Shown here: positions 17,822 to 26,752 of the stretch, piece by piece
Numbering within the stretch: the stretch's first letter is position 1
How the letters are laid out: the number at the start of each line of letters is the position of its first letter
Source: Candidatus Krumholzibacteriota bacterium
GTDB taxonomy: Bacteria > Krumholzibacteriota > Krumholzibacteriia > Krumholzibacteriales > Krumholzibacteriaceae
Reading direction: 5' to 3'
Length of the DNA stretch: 64,000 nucleotides
Assembly: GCA_030609325.1 (NCBI GenBank)
Contig: JAUWCL010000012.1
Location: 1 to 64,000 of the forward strand
The notes under the pieces: model-generated
The model's database searches: none
Seen by the model: only the letters and a program-made list of their open reading frames with translations
Told to the model about the DNA's origin: nothing
Program-made: the position numbers and the translations under genes

Positions 17822-17857
17822 TGACAACCCTGTTCCCATCCGCATGGGAACATGTCA
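17822..17857. promoter_or_regulatory. Perfect inverted repeat between divergent genes
   Basis: Arms TGTTCCCAT (17831-17839) and ATGGGAACA (17844-17852) flank CCGC; outer arms TGACA (17822) and TGTCA (17853) extend it after a 4-base left bulge. It sits between the divergent GT2 synthase and methyltransferase. It could be a dimer operator or an RNA hairpin; there is no T run to make it a terminator. Confidence 0.6.
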
Positions 17858-17909
17858 TAATTGTATCACAGAGCAATCGGTTATAACAACAGGCCAGGGG
17901 GTAAGGCGC

Positions 17910-18467
17910 ATGGCGGGGCGTGTATGTCCGTGGTGGCTGGGATATTTTCACCTCGGACCGATAAGAAAGATATTCGAAAATCCCCGGAAGATCCTCTCTC
18001 CATTCGTTAATAGAGGGATGAGGGTCCTCGAGCCGGGGTGCGGGATGGGTTTTTTCACCCTCGAGGCGGCGAGGCTTGCCGGGCCGGAGGGCAGAGTCTA
18101 CGCCGTCGACCTCCAGCCGCGGATGATCGGCGCCCTCGAGCGCCGCGCGCTCCGCGCGAAGCTGACCGATACGGTCGAGGCGAGGGTCTGTCCGGCCGAG
18201 ACGATGGGTGTGGGCGACCTCGACGGTACAATCGACCTTGTCCTCGCCTTCTGCCTCGTCCACGAGGTGCCAGACGCGGAACGATTCTTCAGGGAAGTCC
18301 GACAGGTGCTCAGGCCCGGCGGGCGGTGCTTCGTCCTCGAGCCGGCGATGCATGTGAAGGCAGAGGCCTTCGAAGAGACACTGGAGGCAGCGCGCAGGGC
18401 CGGGTTTTCGGTCACCGCGGGCCCGGATGTCCACAAGAGCCATTCAGTGGTCCTTGAGTCGGGATGA
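17910..18467 (+). CDS. Class I SAM-dependent methyltransferase
   Basis: 185 residues from ATG 17910, which follows AGGGGG at good spacing. Motif I VLEPGCGMGFFTLEAAR, the acidic end of beta-2 VYAVDLQ, and the motif IV region DLVLAFCLVHEVPDAERFFREV and LRPGGRCFVLEPAMH define a UbiE/Methyltransf_11-type fold. It lacks a substrate-specific domain, so the substrate is unknown. An in-frame GTG-type leader from 17844 would run through the inverted repeat and is unlikely. Confidence 0.85.
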   Translation: MAGRVCPWWLGYFHLGPIRKIFENPRKILSPFVNRGMRVLEPGCGMGFFTLEAARLAGPEGRVYAVDLQPRMIGALERRALRAKLTDTVEARVCPAETMGVGDLDGTIDLVLAFCLVHEVPDAERFFREVRQVLRPGGRCFVLEPAMHVKAEAFEETLEAARRAGFSVTAGPDVHKSHSVVLESG

Positions 18468-18488
18468 CGCAACAACAAAATGTGATAT

Positions 18489-19667
18489 TCAGCGCGTGAT
18501 CTTCGCGTCGAAGTAGAACTGGAAGTTCATGTAGAGGATGTCGTCATCGATGTCCGACTCGAATTCGTTCGACGTCCTTTTGTTCACGTAGTTGAGCTGA
18601 AGCCTCATGTTCTCCAGTGGCGAGTAATTGATCCCCGCCGTCCAGTTGTCCTGGATGGTCTTGTTACCGTCGCGCCCCGATTCGCTGACGAACCTGTCGA
18701 ACCTCAGCGCCAGCTCGAGACTGCCGCTCTTCACAGGCACGACCGCCTGCACCCCCCATCCGGAATAATCGAACAGGTATCTCTGCGAATCGAAGTAATC
18801 GTCCATCTCGCCCTCGCCGTAGAATCCGTAGATCCTCTGTCCCCAGGGCAGGCCGATGGCAAGATCGGCCGCCCAGGTGCTTCTGTCGATATCCAGCACG
18901 GGGCCGCGCTCGCCCAGTGCGAAATCATCGTGCTCGTTGCTGCTCGCGTGCACGCCGGCCGTCACGGAGGAGGCGGGTGATATCTCCAGACGCGCGCCGT
19001 AGTACATGTCCCCCAGCGAGTTCGTGAAGAGAAACTCCTCGTTCTCGCGGCCGCCTATGTACCTGTTGGCCCCGAGGCCGTTCCCCGCCATGAGAAACCA
19101 GCCTATCCGCCGCCCGCTGTCCGGCCACGATCCCTTCACCGCCAGCCCCAGGTCCCTGTCGTAGGACTTCGCCGCCATGACCGAAGAGATATAAGGCGTC
19201 CTGGTCAGCGAATAGTCGCCTGACTTCCTGCCGAAGGTCGACCTGGAGGCGAAATCGAGCTCGTTGTAGGAAGTGAGCACCTCGGTGGTAGAGGGGATCT
19301 TCATCTGGCCGATAAATATCCGGAAGAGGCGCGACGGCAGCCACCCGCCGTAGAAGTCGACGATGTCCGTCCTCTCCTCGAGGCGGATACTTATGAGGAG
19401 CTCGAGATCACCGCGTGATGACCCCAGGATGAAGGCGATCCTTCCATGCCTGAAGGCGAATCCGGACGCGTGATCGGCTGCCCTGTCTCCGCTTCCCTGC
19501 TGGACCAGGCCGTTCTGGACCTGCTCGTGGATCGTCCACCAGAAACTGGCCGTGGCCTCCATGCCGATATTCGGAGCCTCGCCGGCGTGGCCATCTGCGG
19601 CCGCCGCCGAAAGCAGCAGGGCCGTGGCAAGGAGCGTTTTCTTTGAAACAGCTGTCCTTTTCTTCAA
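18489..19667 (-). CDS. OprO/P-type outer-membrane porin
   Basis: About 392 residues from TTG 19667, giving a clean signal peptide (KKRTAVSKKTLLATALLLSAAAADGHA). A TTG at 19706, overlapping the upstream stop, is the alternative start. The mature protein is a run of amphipathic strands with phosphate-selective porin landmarks: GRIAFILGSSRGDLELLISIRLEE, RLFRIFIGQMKIPST, ELDFASRSTF, and a final strand YMNFQFYFDAKITR. It should form a 16-18-stranded trimeric pore. It follows the CxxCH lipoprotein gene closely, so porin and lipoprotein may form one outer-membrane module. Confidence 0.75.
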   Translation of the reverse strand: MKKRTAVSKKTLLATALLLSAAAADGHAGEAPNIGMEATASFWWTIHEQVQNGLVQQGSGDRAADHASGFAFRHGRIAFILGSSRGDLELLISIRLEERTDIVDFYGGWLPSRLFRIFIGQMKIPSTTEVLTSYNELDFASRSTFGRKSGDYSLTRTPYISSVMAAKSYDRDLGLAVKGSWPDSGRRIGWFLMAGNGLGANRYIGGRENEEFLFTNSLGDMYYGARLEISPASSVTAGVHASSNEHDDFALGERGPVLDIDRSTWAADLAIGLPWGQRIYGFYGEGEMDDYFDSQRYLFDYSGWGVQAVVPVKSGSLELALRFDRFVSESGRDGNKTIQDNWTAGINYSPLENMRLQLNYVNKRTSNEFESDIDDDILYMNFQFYFDAKITR

Positions 19668-19702
19668 GACATGTTTCGCCCGGACCGGTCTTTGTGGATG
19701 TA

Positions 19703-20959
19703 TCAATCCGCCGGCACCCCGTGGCCGTAGACGAGGATCGCCTCCTCATCGATAAGCGACCATCCGCCGTTGATGATATCGAATTCCTCGCATCCTTCGG
19801 GCATGGGGTTTATGCGGATTATGACAGCACCCTTGATCATGCTTCCCGCGTTGTGGTCTTTGTCAGTGTCGAAATCCCACTCGCGTAATGTGCACCCGGT
19901 GTTGTCCTGGTTCTTTCCCCTGTCCGGCGTGTTGAACTCGTCGTTTTCAGAGACCGGCGGTATCACGTTTCTGAACGGTCCCTCGCCGATGATCCTGCCC
20001 GTCACGGGATCGAGGTACGACTTCTCGAGGGGAGCGCCGTCGCGCTCCCAGGCCAGTATGTGCCACTGCTCGTGGCCGGTGTTCGGGCCTATCCAGTCTC
20101 CGTGACCCAGGGTGTAAGTCTCGGGGGGATACTCGACGAAGGCGCAGTCGGCGCCCAGGGCGTACACGTCGAATCCTTCCCAGAAGCGGTGGTCGGGGTA
20201 CTGACTGGTTATCTGCTCGATGGTGAACGAGCGGGCATATCCGTCGGGGGCCATCACGTCGACGCTTGTCGCCCCGGTGAGATCTACTCCAACGGCATCG
20301 AGCAGGTCTTTGATCTTCACTCCGGTGTAGGTCGCGTAATAGTCGAACTGCTGCTTCGTCGTGTTGGCCAGCCCGAACTGGGTGTGGGAAGGCATCTCGA
20401 GCAGCTCCTCCATCGTCACTTTCACGGCGGGGCAGAGCTCGAGGCCGGGGTAGCTCCCTGCGTCCCCGGGGTACCTCAGCGCCTCTATCTCGGACGAGTT
20501 GATATACCCGTCCCCGTCACTGTCAAGAGTAGCGATCGCCGCGATCGCCGGATCGTCCCTGCCGGCGTCGTCATAGGCGGCTCCGTATGTGTTGAGCGTC
20601 TCGGAAAAGCTCGCTGGAAGCCCGGTCCATCCCTGCGGCGGATGGATCACGAAGTGGCAGTAGTCGCATGGATTCGCGTGGACGACGCCCCTGTCGCCCG
20701 TGACCTCGCCTCCCGTATGGCAGGTCTGGCAGTCGTCGAGGCGCGTACCGACCGTGTGAGGGTAGGCCTTGACGAAATTGTTTATATCGGTGTCCGAGGC
20801 ATGTCCCCGGTATGACCTGGATGACCTGACCTCCGAAGGAGCCGCCGGATTGTCGTCGGAGCAGTTGAGCAGAAGCCCCATGACGACAGCCAGGGCAGGC
20901 AGAAGGATGTACTGCAATCGTATGCGTCGCAAGACCCCCATCAATACCGTCCTTTTCAT
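19703..20959 (-). CDS. CxxCH lipoprotein with molybdopterin-oxidoreductase-like domain and GEGP motif
   Basis: About 418 residues from ATG 20959 (upstream frame to 21271 is non-conserved leader). A lipoprotein signal ends in VMGLLLNC. Two heme-binding motifs follow, CQTCH and CDYCH, then an EF-hand-like DSDGDGYINSSE. The middle resembles the cofactor-binding domain of sulfite-oxidase-type proteins (KVTMEELLEMP, YTGVKIKDLLDAVGVD, SVDVMAPDGYARSFT). A GEGPFRNVIPP motif and several late Cys residues lie near the end. It should sit in the outer or inner membrane facing the periplasm or surface. A redox role is likely; the substrate is not evident. Confidence 0.75.
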   Translation of the reverse strand: MKRTVLMGVLRRIRLQYILLPALAVVMGLLLNCSDDNPAAPSEVRSSRSYRGHASDTDINNFVKAYPHTVGTRLDDCQTCHTGGEVTGDRGVVHANPCDYCHFVIHPPQGWTGLPASFSETLNTYGAAYDDAGRDDPAIAAIATLDSDGDGYINSSEIEALRYPGDAGSYPGLELCPAVKVTMEELLEMPSHTQFGLANTTKQQFDYYATYTGVKIKDLLDAVGVDLTGATSVDVMAPDGYARSFTIEQITSQYPDHRFWEGFDVYALGADCAFVEYPPETYTLGHGDWIGPNTGHEQWHILAWERDGAPLEKSYLDPVTGRIIGEGPFRNVIPPVSENDEFNTPDRGKNQDNTGCTLREWDFDTDKDHNAGSMIKGAVIIRINPMPEGCEEFDIINGGWSLIDEEAILVYGHGVPAD

Positions 20960-21136
20960 TGCCGGTTGCGAACCGGGTAACGAACCAGACCGATATGCAC
21001 GAACATGCATAACGACTATAAAAATTAAACCGGTTGGAATCCACAAATTCCTTCCGGATGCGGATAGAGGCGTGACAATATACCGCCGGCCGACCGGAAT
21101 CAAGGGAAAAGAGACCACAGTAATCGTTCTTATCTG

Positions 21137-21165
21137 TTGAAGAGAACCGGTCGATAGTGTATAAT
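21137..21165 (+). promoter_or_regulatory. Sigma-70-type promoter of the candidate structured RNA
   Basis: TTGAAG at 21137-21142 and a perfect TATAAT at 21160-21165 with a 17-base spacer. Predicted start near 21172. Confidence 0.7.
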
Positions 21166-21171
21166 CATTCG

Positions 21172-21297
21172 AAATCAGTAACCGCCAAGTACGGCGATGA
21201 CGAAAAGGACGACTGACAGGTAAACGCCGCCCCTGTTCACCGATAGCGGCGAAGCCCCGGTATCCGGCCATGCAGCCGGGGAACGGGGCCTTTTTTT
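21172..21297 (+). ncRNA. Candidate structured small RNA or leader upstream of the ABC operon
   Basis: About 125 bases lie between a strong promoter and an intrinsic terminator, with no plausible reading frame. Visible helices: CGCC/GGCG (21183-21186 with 21193-21196); ACAGG (21216-21220) with CCTGT (21232-21236); CGCCGC (21225-21230) with GCGGCG (21246-21251). The last two interleave, which makes an H-type pseudoknot directly before the terminator stem. This is the layout of several compact riboswitches, but I do not recognise a known class. It may be a free small RNA or a premature-termination switch for the Gld-type operon 240 bases downstream. Confidence 0.5.
21254..21297 (+). terminator. 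Intrinsic terminator
   Basis: GCCCCG (21254-21259) pairs with CGGGGC (21284-21289), extended inside by CCGGC/GCCGG, and is followed by seven T residues at 21291-21297. It ends the candidate RNA on the plus strand. Confidence 0.8.
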
Positions 21298-21537
21298 ATC
21301 CCTTACGGAACAAAAGCCACGGTATACTTGTATAATCCCGGTATGGACTGCCCGACACGGACCCGGTAAAGCATTGACATACCGGCCCGATACTGTATTT
21401 TGAGGTTGAAACGGCCGTGCAGAGGCCGTAAAATCCTGCACCTGTTGACGGAATAATCGAGACAGGGGCGCCCGCACCGCCGGACGCCTCTTTCAGACTG
21501 CGGCAACTAAATCAATTACACAGGAAAGGAGCCGTAC

Positions 21538-22476
21538 ATGATCGAGATTTCCGGATTGACGAGATACTACGGTGACCTTTGCGCCCTCGATCACATCAGC
21601 CTGACGATTGAAAAGGGTAAGATCCTCGGGCTGCTCGGGCCGAACGGCGCGGGGAAGACGACCGCGATGCGGATCCTCACCGGCTATCTCGCTCCCACGG
21701 AGGGCACGGTCACGGTGAAGGGGCATTCGATCGACGGCGGTATTCTCGAGATCAAGAAACTGATCGGGTATCTCCCCGAATCCGCTCCCCTCTACCAGGA
21801 CATGCTCGTCTACGACTACCTCCAGTACGTCGCCGACATCCGTGAGATGCCGAAGGAAGGCAGGGAGGGAAAGATCAGGGAGATCGCGGCGATCTGCGGC
21901 CTCGAGAGCGTGATGCACAGATCGGTCCATGAGCTGTCCAAGGGATTCAAGCAGAGGGTCGGGCTCGCGCACGCGATGATGAGCGATCCCGAGATCCTCA
22001 TCCTCGACGAGCCCACCGCGGGCCTCGACCCGAACCAGATCGCCGAGATCAGGGACATCATCAAGAAGATAGGCCGAGAGAAGACGGTCATACTCTCGAC
22101 GCACATCCTCAGCGAGGTCGAGGCGACCTGCGACCGGGTGGTCATCATAAACCAGGGCAGGATAGTCGCCGACGGTTCTACAGAGGAGCTCAAGCGGACC
22201 ACGACCGAGGACTATGCGATCAGCCTCCTGCTCAAGGGAGCGCCCGAGGGCGAGGCGAAGGAGCTCTTCGCCGGCCTTGACGGCGTCGCCTCGGTCGACG
22301 CGAGCGGGGAGGACGGCATGATGCGCCTGCGCCTCTCGTGCAGGACCGGCGACGACCTTCGCGAGCAGGTATATTCGCGCGTGAAGACGAAGGACTGGGC
22401 CCTTCTCGAGCTGACCCGCGAGTCGAAGAGCCTCGAGAGCATCTTCAGCGAACTCACACAGGAAAAGGAGGGATGA
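21538..22476 (+). CDS. Gld-type ABC transporter ATP-binding protein
   Basis: 312 residues. Walker A GPNGAGKTTAMRIL, signature LSKGFKQRVGLAHAM, Walker B LILDEPTAGLDPNQ and switch STHILSEVE are all intact, with a C-terminal domain of about 80 residues beyond the NBD. Family relatives (GldA, NosF-like) energise two-component ABC-2 exporters. It is the first gene of a four-gene operon with a permease, a GldG-type protein and a DUF4340 protein. Preceded by AAAGGAG. Confidence 0.92.
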   Translation: MIEISGLTRYYGDLCALDHISLTIEKGKILGLLGPNGAGKTTAMRILTGYLAPTEGTVTVKGHSIDGGILEIKKLIGYLPESAPLYQDMLVYDYLQYVADIREMPKEGREGKIREIAAICGLESVMHRSVHELSKGFKQRVGLAHAMMSDPEILILDEPTAGLDPNQIAEIRDIIKKIGREKTVILSTHILSEVEATCDRVVIINQGRIVADGSTEELKRTTTEDYAISLLLKGAPEGEAKELFAGLDGVASVDASGEDGMMRLRLSCRTGDDLREQVYSRVKTKDWALLELTRESKSLESIFSELTQEKEG

Positions 22477-22477
22477 G

Positions 22478-23191
22478 ATGACGGCCGTGGCAAACACAGC
22501 GCATATATTCAGGCGGGAGTTCATGCACTATTTCGTGACTCCCATCGCCTATATCGTGATAGCGATATTCCTCATCCTGACCGGCTGGTTCTTCTTTTCG
22601 ACTTTCTTCCTGTACAGCCAGGCGGATCTGAGGAATTTCTACTCGCTGCTCCCGATAATATTTTCGTTCATCATACCGATGATCACGATGAGGCTCTTCT
22701 CCGAGGAGTACAACGTAGGCTCGTACGAGACACTTGTAACGATGCCGGTGACCGACCGCGACATCATCCTCGGCAAGTTCTTCGCCGCGCTGGCATTCAT
22801 CGCGGTGATGCTCCTGCCGACGATAGGCTACGCGATCTCGGTCTCGTTCCTCGGCGAGCTCGACTGGGGGCCGGTCGTCGGAGGTTATATCGGCGCCCTC
22901 CTCCTCGGGGCGGCGTTCAGCGCCGTCGGCCTCTTCTCCTCGGCTCTGACGAAGAACCAGATCATAGCGTTCATCATCGGGATGATCATCTGTTTCTCCC
23001 TGACGATGATCGACAAGATCCTCTTTTTCCTCCCCGAGTCTATGCTGGGGTTCTTCCAGTTCATCGGGGCGGACTATCATTTCGGGAACGTGTCGAGGGG
23101 GATACTCGATACGAGGGACACACTGTACTTCGTGAGCATCGTCTTCGTGGCGCTCTACGGGACCTTCCTGGTGCTCCAGGAAAAGAAATAG
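22478..23191 (+). CDS. Gld-type ABC-2 permease
   Basis: 237 residues with six predicted helices. FRREFMHYFVTPIAYIVIAIFLILTGWFFF at the N-terminus and FIIPMITMRLFSEEYNVGSYETLVTMPVTDRDIILGKF are typical of GldF-like permeases. AGGAGGG precedes the ATG, and one base separates it from the ATPase stop. It forms the membrane channel with the ATPase. Confidence 0.92.
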   Translation: MTAVANTAHIFRREFMHYFVTPIAYIVIAIFLILTGWFFFSTFFLYSQADLRNFYSLLPIIFSFIIPMITMRLFSEEYNVGSYETLVTMPVTDRDIILGKFFAALAFIAVMLLPTIGYAISVSFLGELDWGPVVGGYIGALLLGAAFSAVGLFSSALTKNQIIAFIIGMIICFSLTMIDKILFFLPESMLGFFQFIGADYHFGNVSRGILDTRDTLYFVSIVFVALYGTFLVLQEKK

Positions 23192-23203
23192 GGAGGAGGA
23201 AAG

Positions 23204-25402
23204 ATGAAAAGGCGAATGAAATTGGGCAAGTACTACAGATTCCTCGTTTACCTCGCTGTCGTCATCCTGGTCAATGTGGCCGGCCAGACCCTCTTCCTCA
23301 GGGCGGATCTCACTTCGAACGGCATCTACTCGCTGTCAGAGGCGAGCCGGGACGTGGTGGGGAACCTCTCCGAGCCGCTGACGATAAACGTTTTCTTCAC
23401 GAGGAACCTGCCCGCTCCCCATAACAACACGGAGCGCTACCTCAGGGACCTCATCGAGGAATACTCGGTCCACTCGAACAGGTACTTCAACTACCGGTTC
23501 TACGACGTCAGCACGGAGGAGGGCGACCTCGGCGAGGACGAGAAGCGCAACCAGCAGCTCGCCCGCGACTTCGGGATCCAACCGGTCCAGATACAGGACA
23601 TCGAACAGGACGAGGTGAAGTTCAAGAGAGCCTACATGGGGATGGTCTTCATCCACGGCGACGTCGTCGACAAGATCCCCGCGATCACGTCGACCGACGG
23701 GCTCGAGTACACGATCACCTCGAAGATAGAGAAGATGAACAACAAGATCAGCGCCCTCGTCGGGATGCAGGAGCCGGTGAGCGTGAAGCTGATGTTCTCG
23801 CCGGCCCTGATCGACATCGCTCCCCAGGTTCGCATGGAGGGCATCTCGGAGATGCCCACACGCATAGAGGAGATTGTCGGGGAGCTCGGCGGGAAGTACT
23901 ACGGCAAGCTCGAGTTCTCCGTGACAGATCCGACGTCTGATCCGACGGCCGAGGCTGAAAACAGCAAGTACAACCTCGTCACCCTGAGGTGGCGCGAGAT
24001 GACCGACGCCACCGGCGCGGTAGTGGTACCCGCCGGGCGGGGAGCCGCCGCTATCGTCGTCGAGAAGGGTGACAAGTTCAGAACGCTGCACCTGATCGAG
24101 GTATTCAACGTTCCCCTCTTCGGCACCCAGTATCAGCTGGCCGATCTCGCGACGCTGTCCGAGCGGATCGGCGAGGCGATAGATGACGTGATCGACATCA
24201 ACAAGAGAATTGGATACCTCGCGAGCCACGGCACGGCGCCGCTGCGGGGCGGTCAGCCGATGCCGGGCCAGCCGCAGCCTCTCTCGACGGGGCTGACTCA
24301 CTTCAACGCCCTTCTGTCGGAGAACTACTCGGTCAGCGAGATCACTCTGTCCGAGGGCGTCCCCGACGGGATCGACTGCCTCATCATGGCCGGCCCGAAG
24401 AAGACGCTGAGCGACTACGAGCTCTTCCAGATCGACCAGTTCCTGATGAAGGGAAGGTCGCTGGCGATATTCTACGATTCGTTCGACGAGATGAACATGC
24501 CGCAGAACCAGATGGGACGCCAGCAGGGGCCGGTCTTCCTGCCGGTCAGCACGGGGCTGGAGAAGATGCTCGACCACTACGGGGTGTCGATAAAGCAGTC
24601 GTACGTGCTCGACAGGAGCTGCTTCGAGCAGCAGCTGCCCAGGCAGTACGGCGGCGGCAAGCAGGAGATCTACTTCGCTCCGATCATCGGGGACGATAAG
24701 ATCAACGACAGGCTCGATTTCATGAAGTATGTGAAGTCGCTGGTCATGCTCAAGGTCTCTCCGCTCGAGTTGAGGGAGGACGCACTCGCGGCGGCGGGCC
24801 TGACGGGCGACGTGATCTTCTCCTCGTCCGACGAGTCGTGGGAGATGAGCGGCAGGATAGACTTCAGCCCCTGGGCTATGCAGCCCCCCGAAGACCCGGC
24901 CGAGATGGAGAGCTTCCCGCTTGCGGTGCTGATCGGCGGCGAGTTTCCCAGCTGGTTCGCAGGAAAGCCCGTTCCCGAGAAGCCGGTGCCAGGGGGCGAG
25001 GAGGCCGACTCGACAGCTGCCGCCGACGTATCGGGCGGGCAGGGCACCGATCTCATCACCGGCGAGGGCGCCGTGATCGAGAAGGGCAGGCCGGGAAAGA
25101 TCTTCCTCATCACGAGCTCGGAGATCCTCGGCAACAACATCCTCGACGAGGCCGGCGCTTCGACGCAGGCGACGTTCATCATGAACGTAATCGATCATCT
25201 CAACGGCAGGGACGCCTACGCCGACATGAGGGGAAAAACGCAGCGCTTCAATCCCCTCAGGGACACCGGCGCTGGCGTCAGGACTTTCGTCAAGACTCTC
25301 AATATCGCCGGGCTGCCCGTACTCGTCGTGGCGCTCGGTATTGTGGTATGGGCGAGGCGCTCCGGCAGGAAGCGCCGCATCCAGGCGATGTTTGCAAAGT
25401 AG
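23204..25402 (+). CDS. GldG-type ABC transporter auxiliary protein
   Basis: 732 residues. An N-terminal helix (YRFLVYLAVVILVNVAGQTLFLRADLTSNGIYSLSEASRDVV) leads to a large extracytoplasmic domain of the ABC-type uncharacterised transport family PF09822 (VNVFFTRNLPAPHNN-like segment, DCLIMAGPKKTLSDYELFQIDQFLMKGRSLAIFYD). A C-terminal helix (ILPVLVVALG-type) returns to the membrane. In Bacteroidota this partner belongs to the GldAFG gliding complex; outside them the role is unknown, with export or cell-envelope assembly proposed. RBS GGGAGGAGG. Confidence 0.9.
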   Translation: MKRRMKLGKYYRFLVYLAVVILVNVAGQTLFLRADLTSNGIYSLSEASRDVVGNLSEPLTINVFFTRNLPAPHNNTERYLRDLIEEYSVHSNRYFNYRFYDVSTEEGDLGEDEKRNQQLARDFGIQPVQIQDIEQDEVKFKRAYMGMVFIHGDVVDKIPAITSTDGLEYTITSKIEKMNNKISALVGMQEPVSVKLMFSPALIDIAPQVRMEGISEMPTRIEEIVGELGGKYYGKLEFSVTDPTSDPTAEAENSKYNLVTLRWREMTDATGAVVVPAGRGAAAIVVEKGDKFRTLHLIEVFNVPLFGTQYQLADLATLSERIGEAIDDVIDINKRIGYLASHGTAPLRGGQPMPGQPQPLSTGLTHFNALLSENYSVSEITLSEGVPDGIDCLIMAGPKKTLSDYELFQIDQFLMKGRSLAIFYDSFDEMNMPQNQMGRQQGPVFLPVSTGLEKMLDHYGVSIKQSYVLDRSCFEQQLPRQYGGGKQEIYFAPIIGDDKINDRLDFMKYVKSLVMLKVSPLELREDALAAAGLTGDVIFSSSDESWEMSGRIDFSPWAMQPPEDPAEMESFPLAVLIGGEFPSWFAGKPVPEKPVPGGEEADSTAAADVSGGQGTDLITGEGAVIEKGRPGKIFLITSSEILGNNILDEAGASTQATFIMNVIDHLNGRDAYADMRGKTQRFNPLRDTGAGVRTFVKTLNIAGLPVLVVALGIVVWARRSGRKRRIQAMFAK

Positions 25403-25423
25403 AGCAGGCGGGAGGAAAGAGAA

Positions 25424-26371
25424 GTGAAGAAGGAATACATAATACTCGCGGTAGCCATCGTAGCCCTTGTCCTCTACCTCGTTCTCAGGGACAGCGACAG
25501 GACCCATTACGATATCCCTGAGATCGCAAAGCCCGCGAAGGAGCAGATCACGAGGCTCGATGTGCGCGGGCCATCCGGCACGCTGGTGCTGAAGAGGTTC
25601 GACGACGTCTGGCTGTCGCAGCCGGAAGGGTATCCCATTGACAAGGGCAAGGTCGGCGGGATGCTCGACGCGCTGAGCGGCCTCGACGTCGTCTCGCTCG
25701 TCTCCGAGGCTGAGAGCTACGGGCAGTACGACCTGGAAGAGGACAAGAGGATATTTATCGAGGCTTCGGGCGGGGAAGAGTCTCTGCTGAAGCTCGATAT
25801 CGGAAAGACGGCGTCGACCCATCGCCACACATATGTAAAGCTCGCGGGCGATCCCGGGGTCTACCAGGTCAGCGGTAATATCAGGCGGATATTCGATGTC
25901 ACAGGCGCATCGCTGCGTGATAAAAAGGTCATGATGCTCAACAGGGCCGCCGTTACGGGGATCACCGTCTCGAGCGGCGGCGAGAGCCTGACCCTGACCA
26001 AGATCTCGCGCCCCGTCGAGCCGGTCGAAGAGAGCGGAGAGCCGCCCCAGGCGGTCACCGCATGGCTCACGGCCGACAGCAGCGACGCCGACGGTACCGT
26101 GGTCGACGGCATCCTCAGCCGAGTGGTCAACCTTCAGTGCGACGGTTTCCCGGAAGACGATTTTCAGGTCGACCTTAGCGAGCCGACATTCACTCTTATC
26201 ATCCATGGCGCGGAATCCGACACGCTGAGCATATACGGGCTGTCGGGTGAGAAGATGTTTCTTGCGACCTCGTCGCAGTACGATTTCCCGTTCATGCTCT
26301 CCGAGTGGAAGATCAACCAGATAAAGAAGACCCCGTCAGAAGTGATGGGGCAGGCGGATGAAGAGGAATAG
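25424..26371 (+). CDS. DUF4340 domain protein
   Basis: 315 residues from GTG 25424 after GGGAGGAAAG. A short N-terminal membrane helix (EYIILAVAIVALVLYLVLR) and an extracytoplasmic domain with ITRLDVRGPSGTLVLKRFDDVWLSQPEGYPIDKGKVGGMLDALSGL are typical of DUF4340. This family regularly follows GldG-type genes and probably acts as a periplasmic part of the same transporter. It ends the operon. Confidence 0.9.
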   Translation: MKKEYIILAVAIVALVLYLVLRDSDRTHYDIPEIAKPAKEQITRLDVRGPSGTLVLKRFDDVWLSQPEGYPIDKGKVGGMLDALSGLDVVSLVSEAESYGQYDLEEDKRIFIEASGGEESLLKLDIGKTASTHRHTYVKLAGDPGVYQVSGNIRRIFDVTGASLRDKKVMMLNRAAVTGITVSSGGESLTLTKISRPVEPVEESGEPPQAVTAWLTADSSDADGTVVDGILSRVVNLQCDGFPEDDFQVDLSEPTFTLIIHGAESDTLSIYGLSGEKMFLATSSQYDFPFMLSEWKINQIKKTPSEVMGQADEEE

Positions 26372-26395
26372 CGACATCATCGCGGACCGAACTGA

Positions 26396-26700
26396 AAGTC
26401 AAGCATCATTGGGGGTTAACCCGGATGCTGAAGGAGTCCCCACGAACCTTCTCGGAATCCTCGTCCGAACCGAAGTAAACGCCCCAGGTGAGGATGTCAT
26501 CCTTGTCGGGATCGTCTGCCGACCAGGAGAGGTGGACGCCGGTGATCTGGATGTCGACGGCGCCGTCGGCCGGTGTCGGGCTGGACGGAGTAGAGCACGA
26601 GGTCGCCGTTCGGATCGGAGCACTCCCACGAGACGGTGAGGTGCTCCATCGTATACTCGGAGCTGTCGGCAGGTGCGGGGTGAGCGGCGGGGCGTTATCG
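26396..26700 (-). pseudogene. Remnant of tandem fibronectin/Ig-like domains
   Basis: Read on the minus strand in pieces, this encodes DNAPPLTPHL, then in another frame PADSSEYTMEHLTVSWECSD (continuing PNGDLVLYSV), then in a third TPADGAVDIQITGVHLSWSA, DDPDKDDILTWGVYFGSDED, ending IRVNPQ and a stop at about 26396. These are two consecutive domains of the 'P.PADG...LSW...DPDGD.LTY.VYFG' type found in secreted FCB proteins. Two frame breaks and the lack of a start mark it as a decayed fragment. Confidence 0.7.
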
Positions 26701-26752
26701 GGCGATATCGGCGAGGCGCCTTCACGGAGTTGTTAGAGCAATATCCGGGAAA

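Noticed and set aside
17844-17909. Longer start for the methyltransferase at 17844
   Set aside because: It would begin inside the inverted repeat, and a strong ribosome site stands before 17910.
21172-21297. Fluoride or c-di-GMP riboswitch
   Set aside because: GGCGATGA and TAAACGCC recall fluoride switches, but their order and the stems do not fit; c-di-GMP-I and -II cores are missing.
23336-26206. 956-codon minus-strand open frame antisense to the GldG and DUF4340 genes
   Set aside because: Antisense shadow of GC-rich codons: no ribosome site, low-complexity composition, and the plus-strand genes have clear domains.
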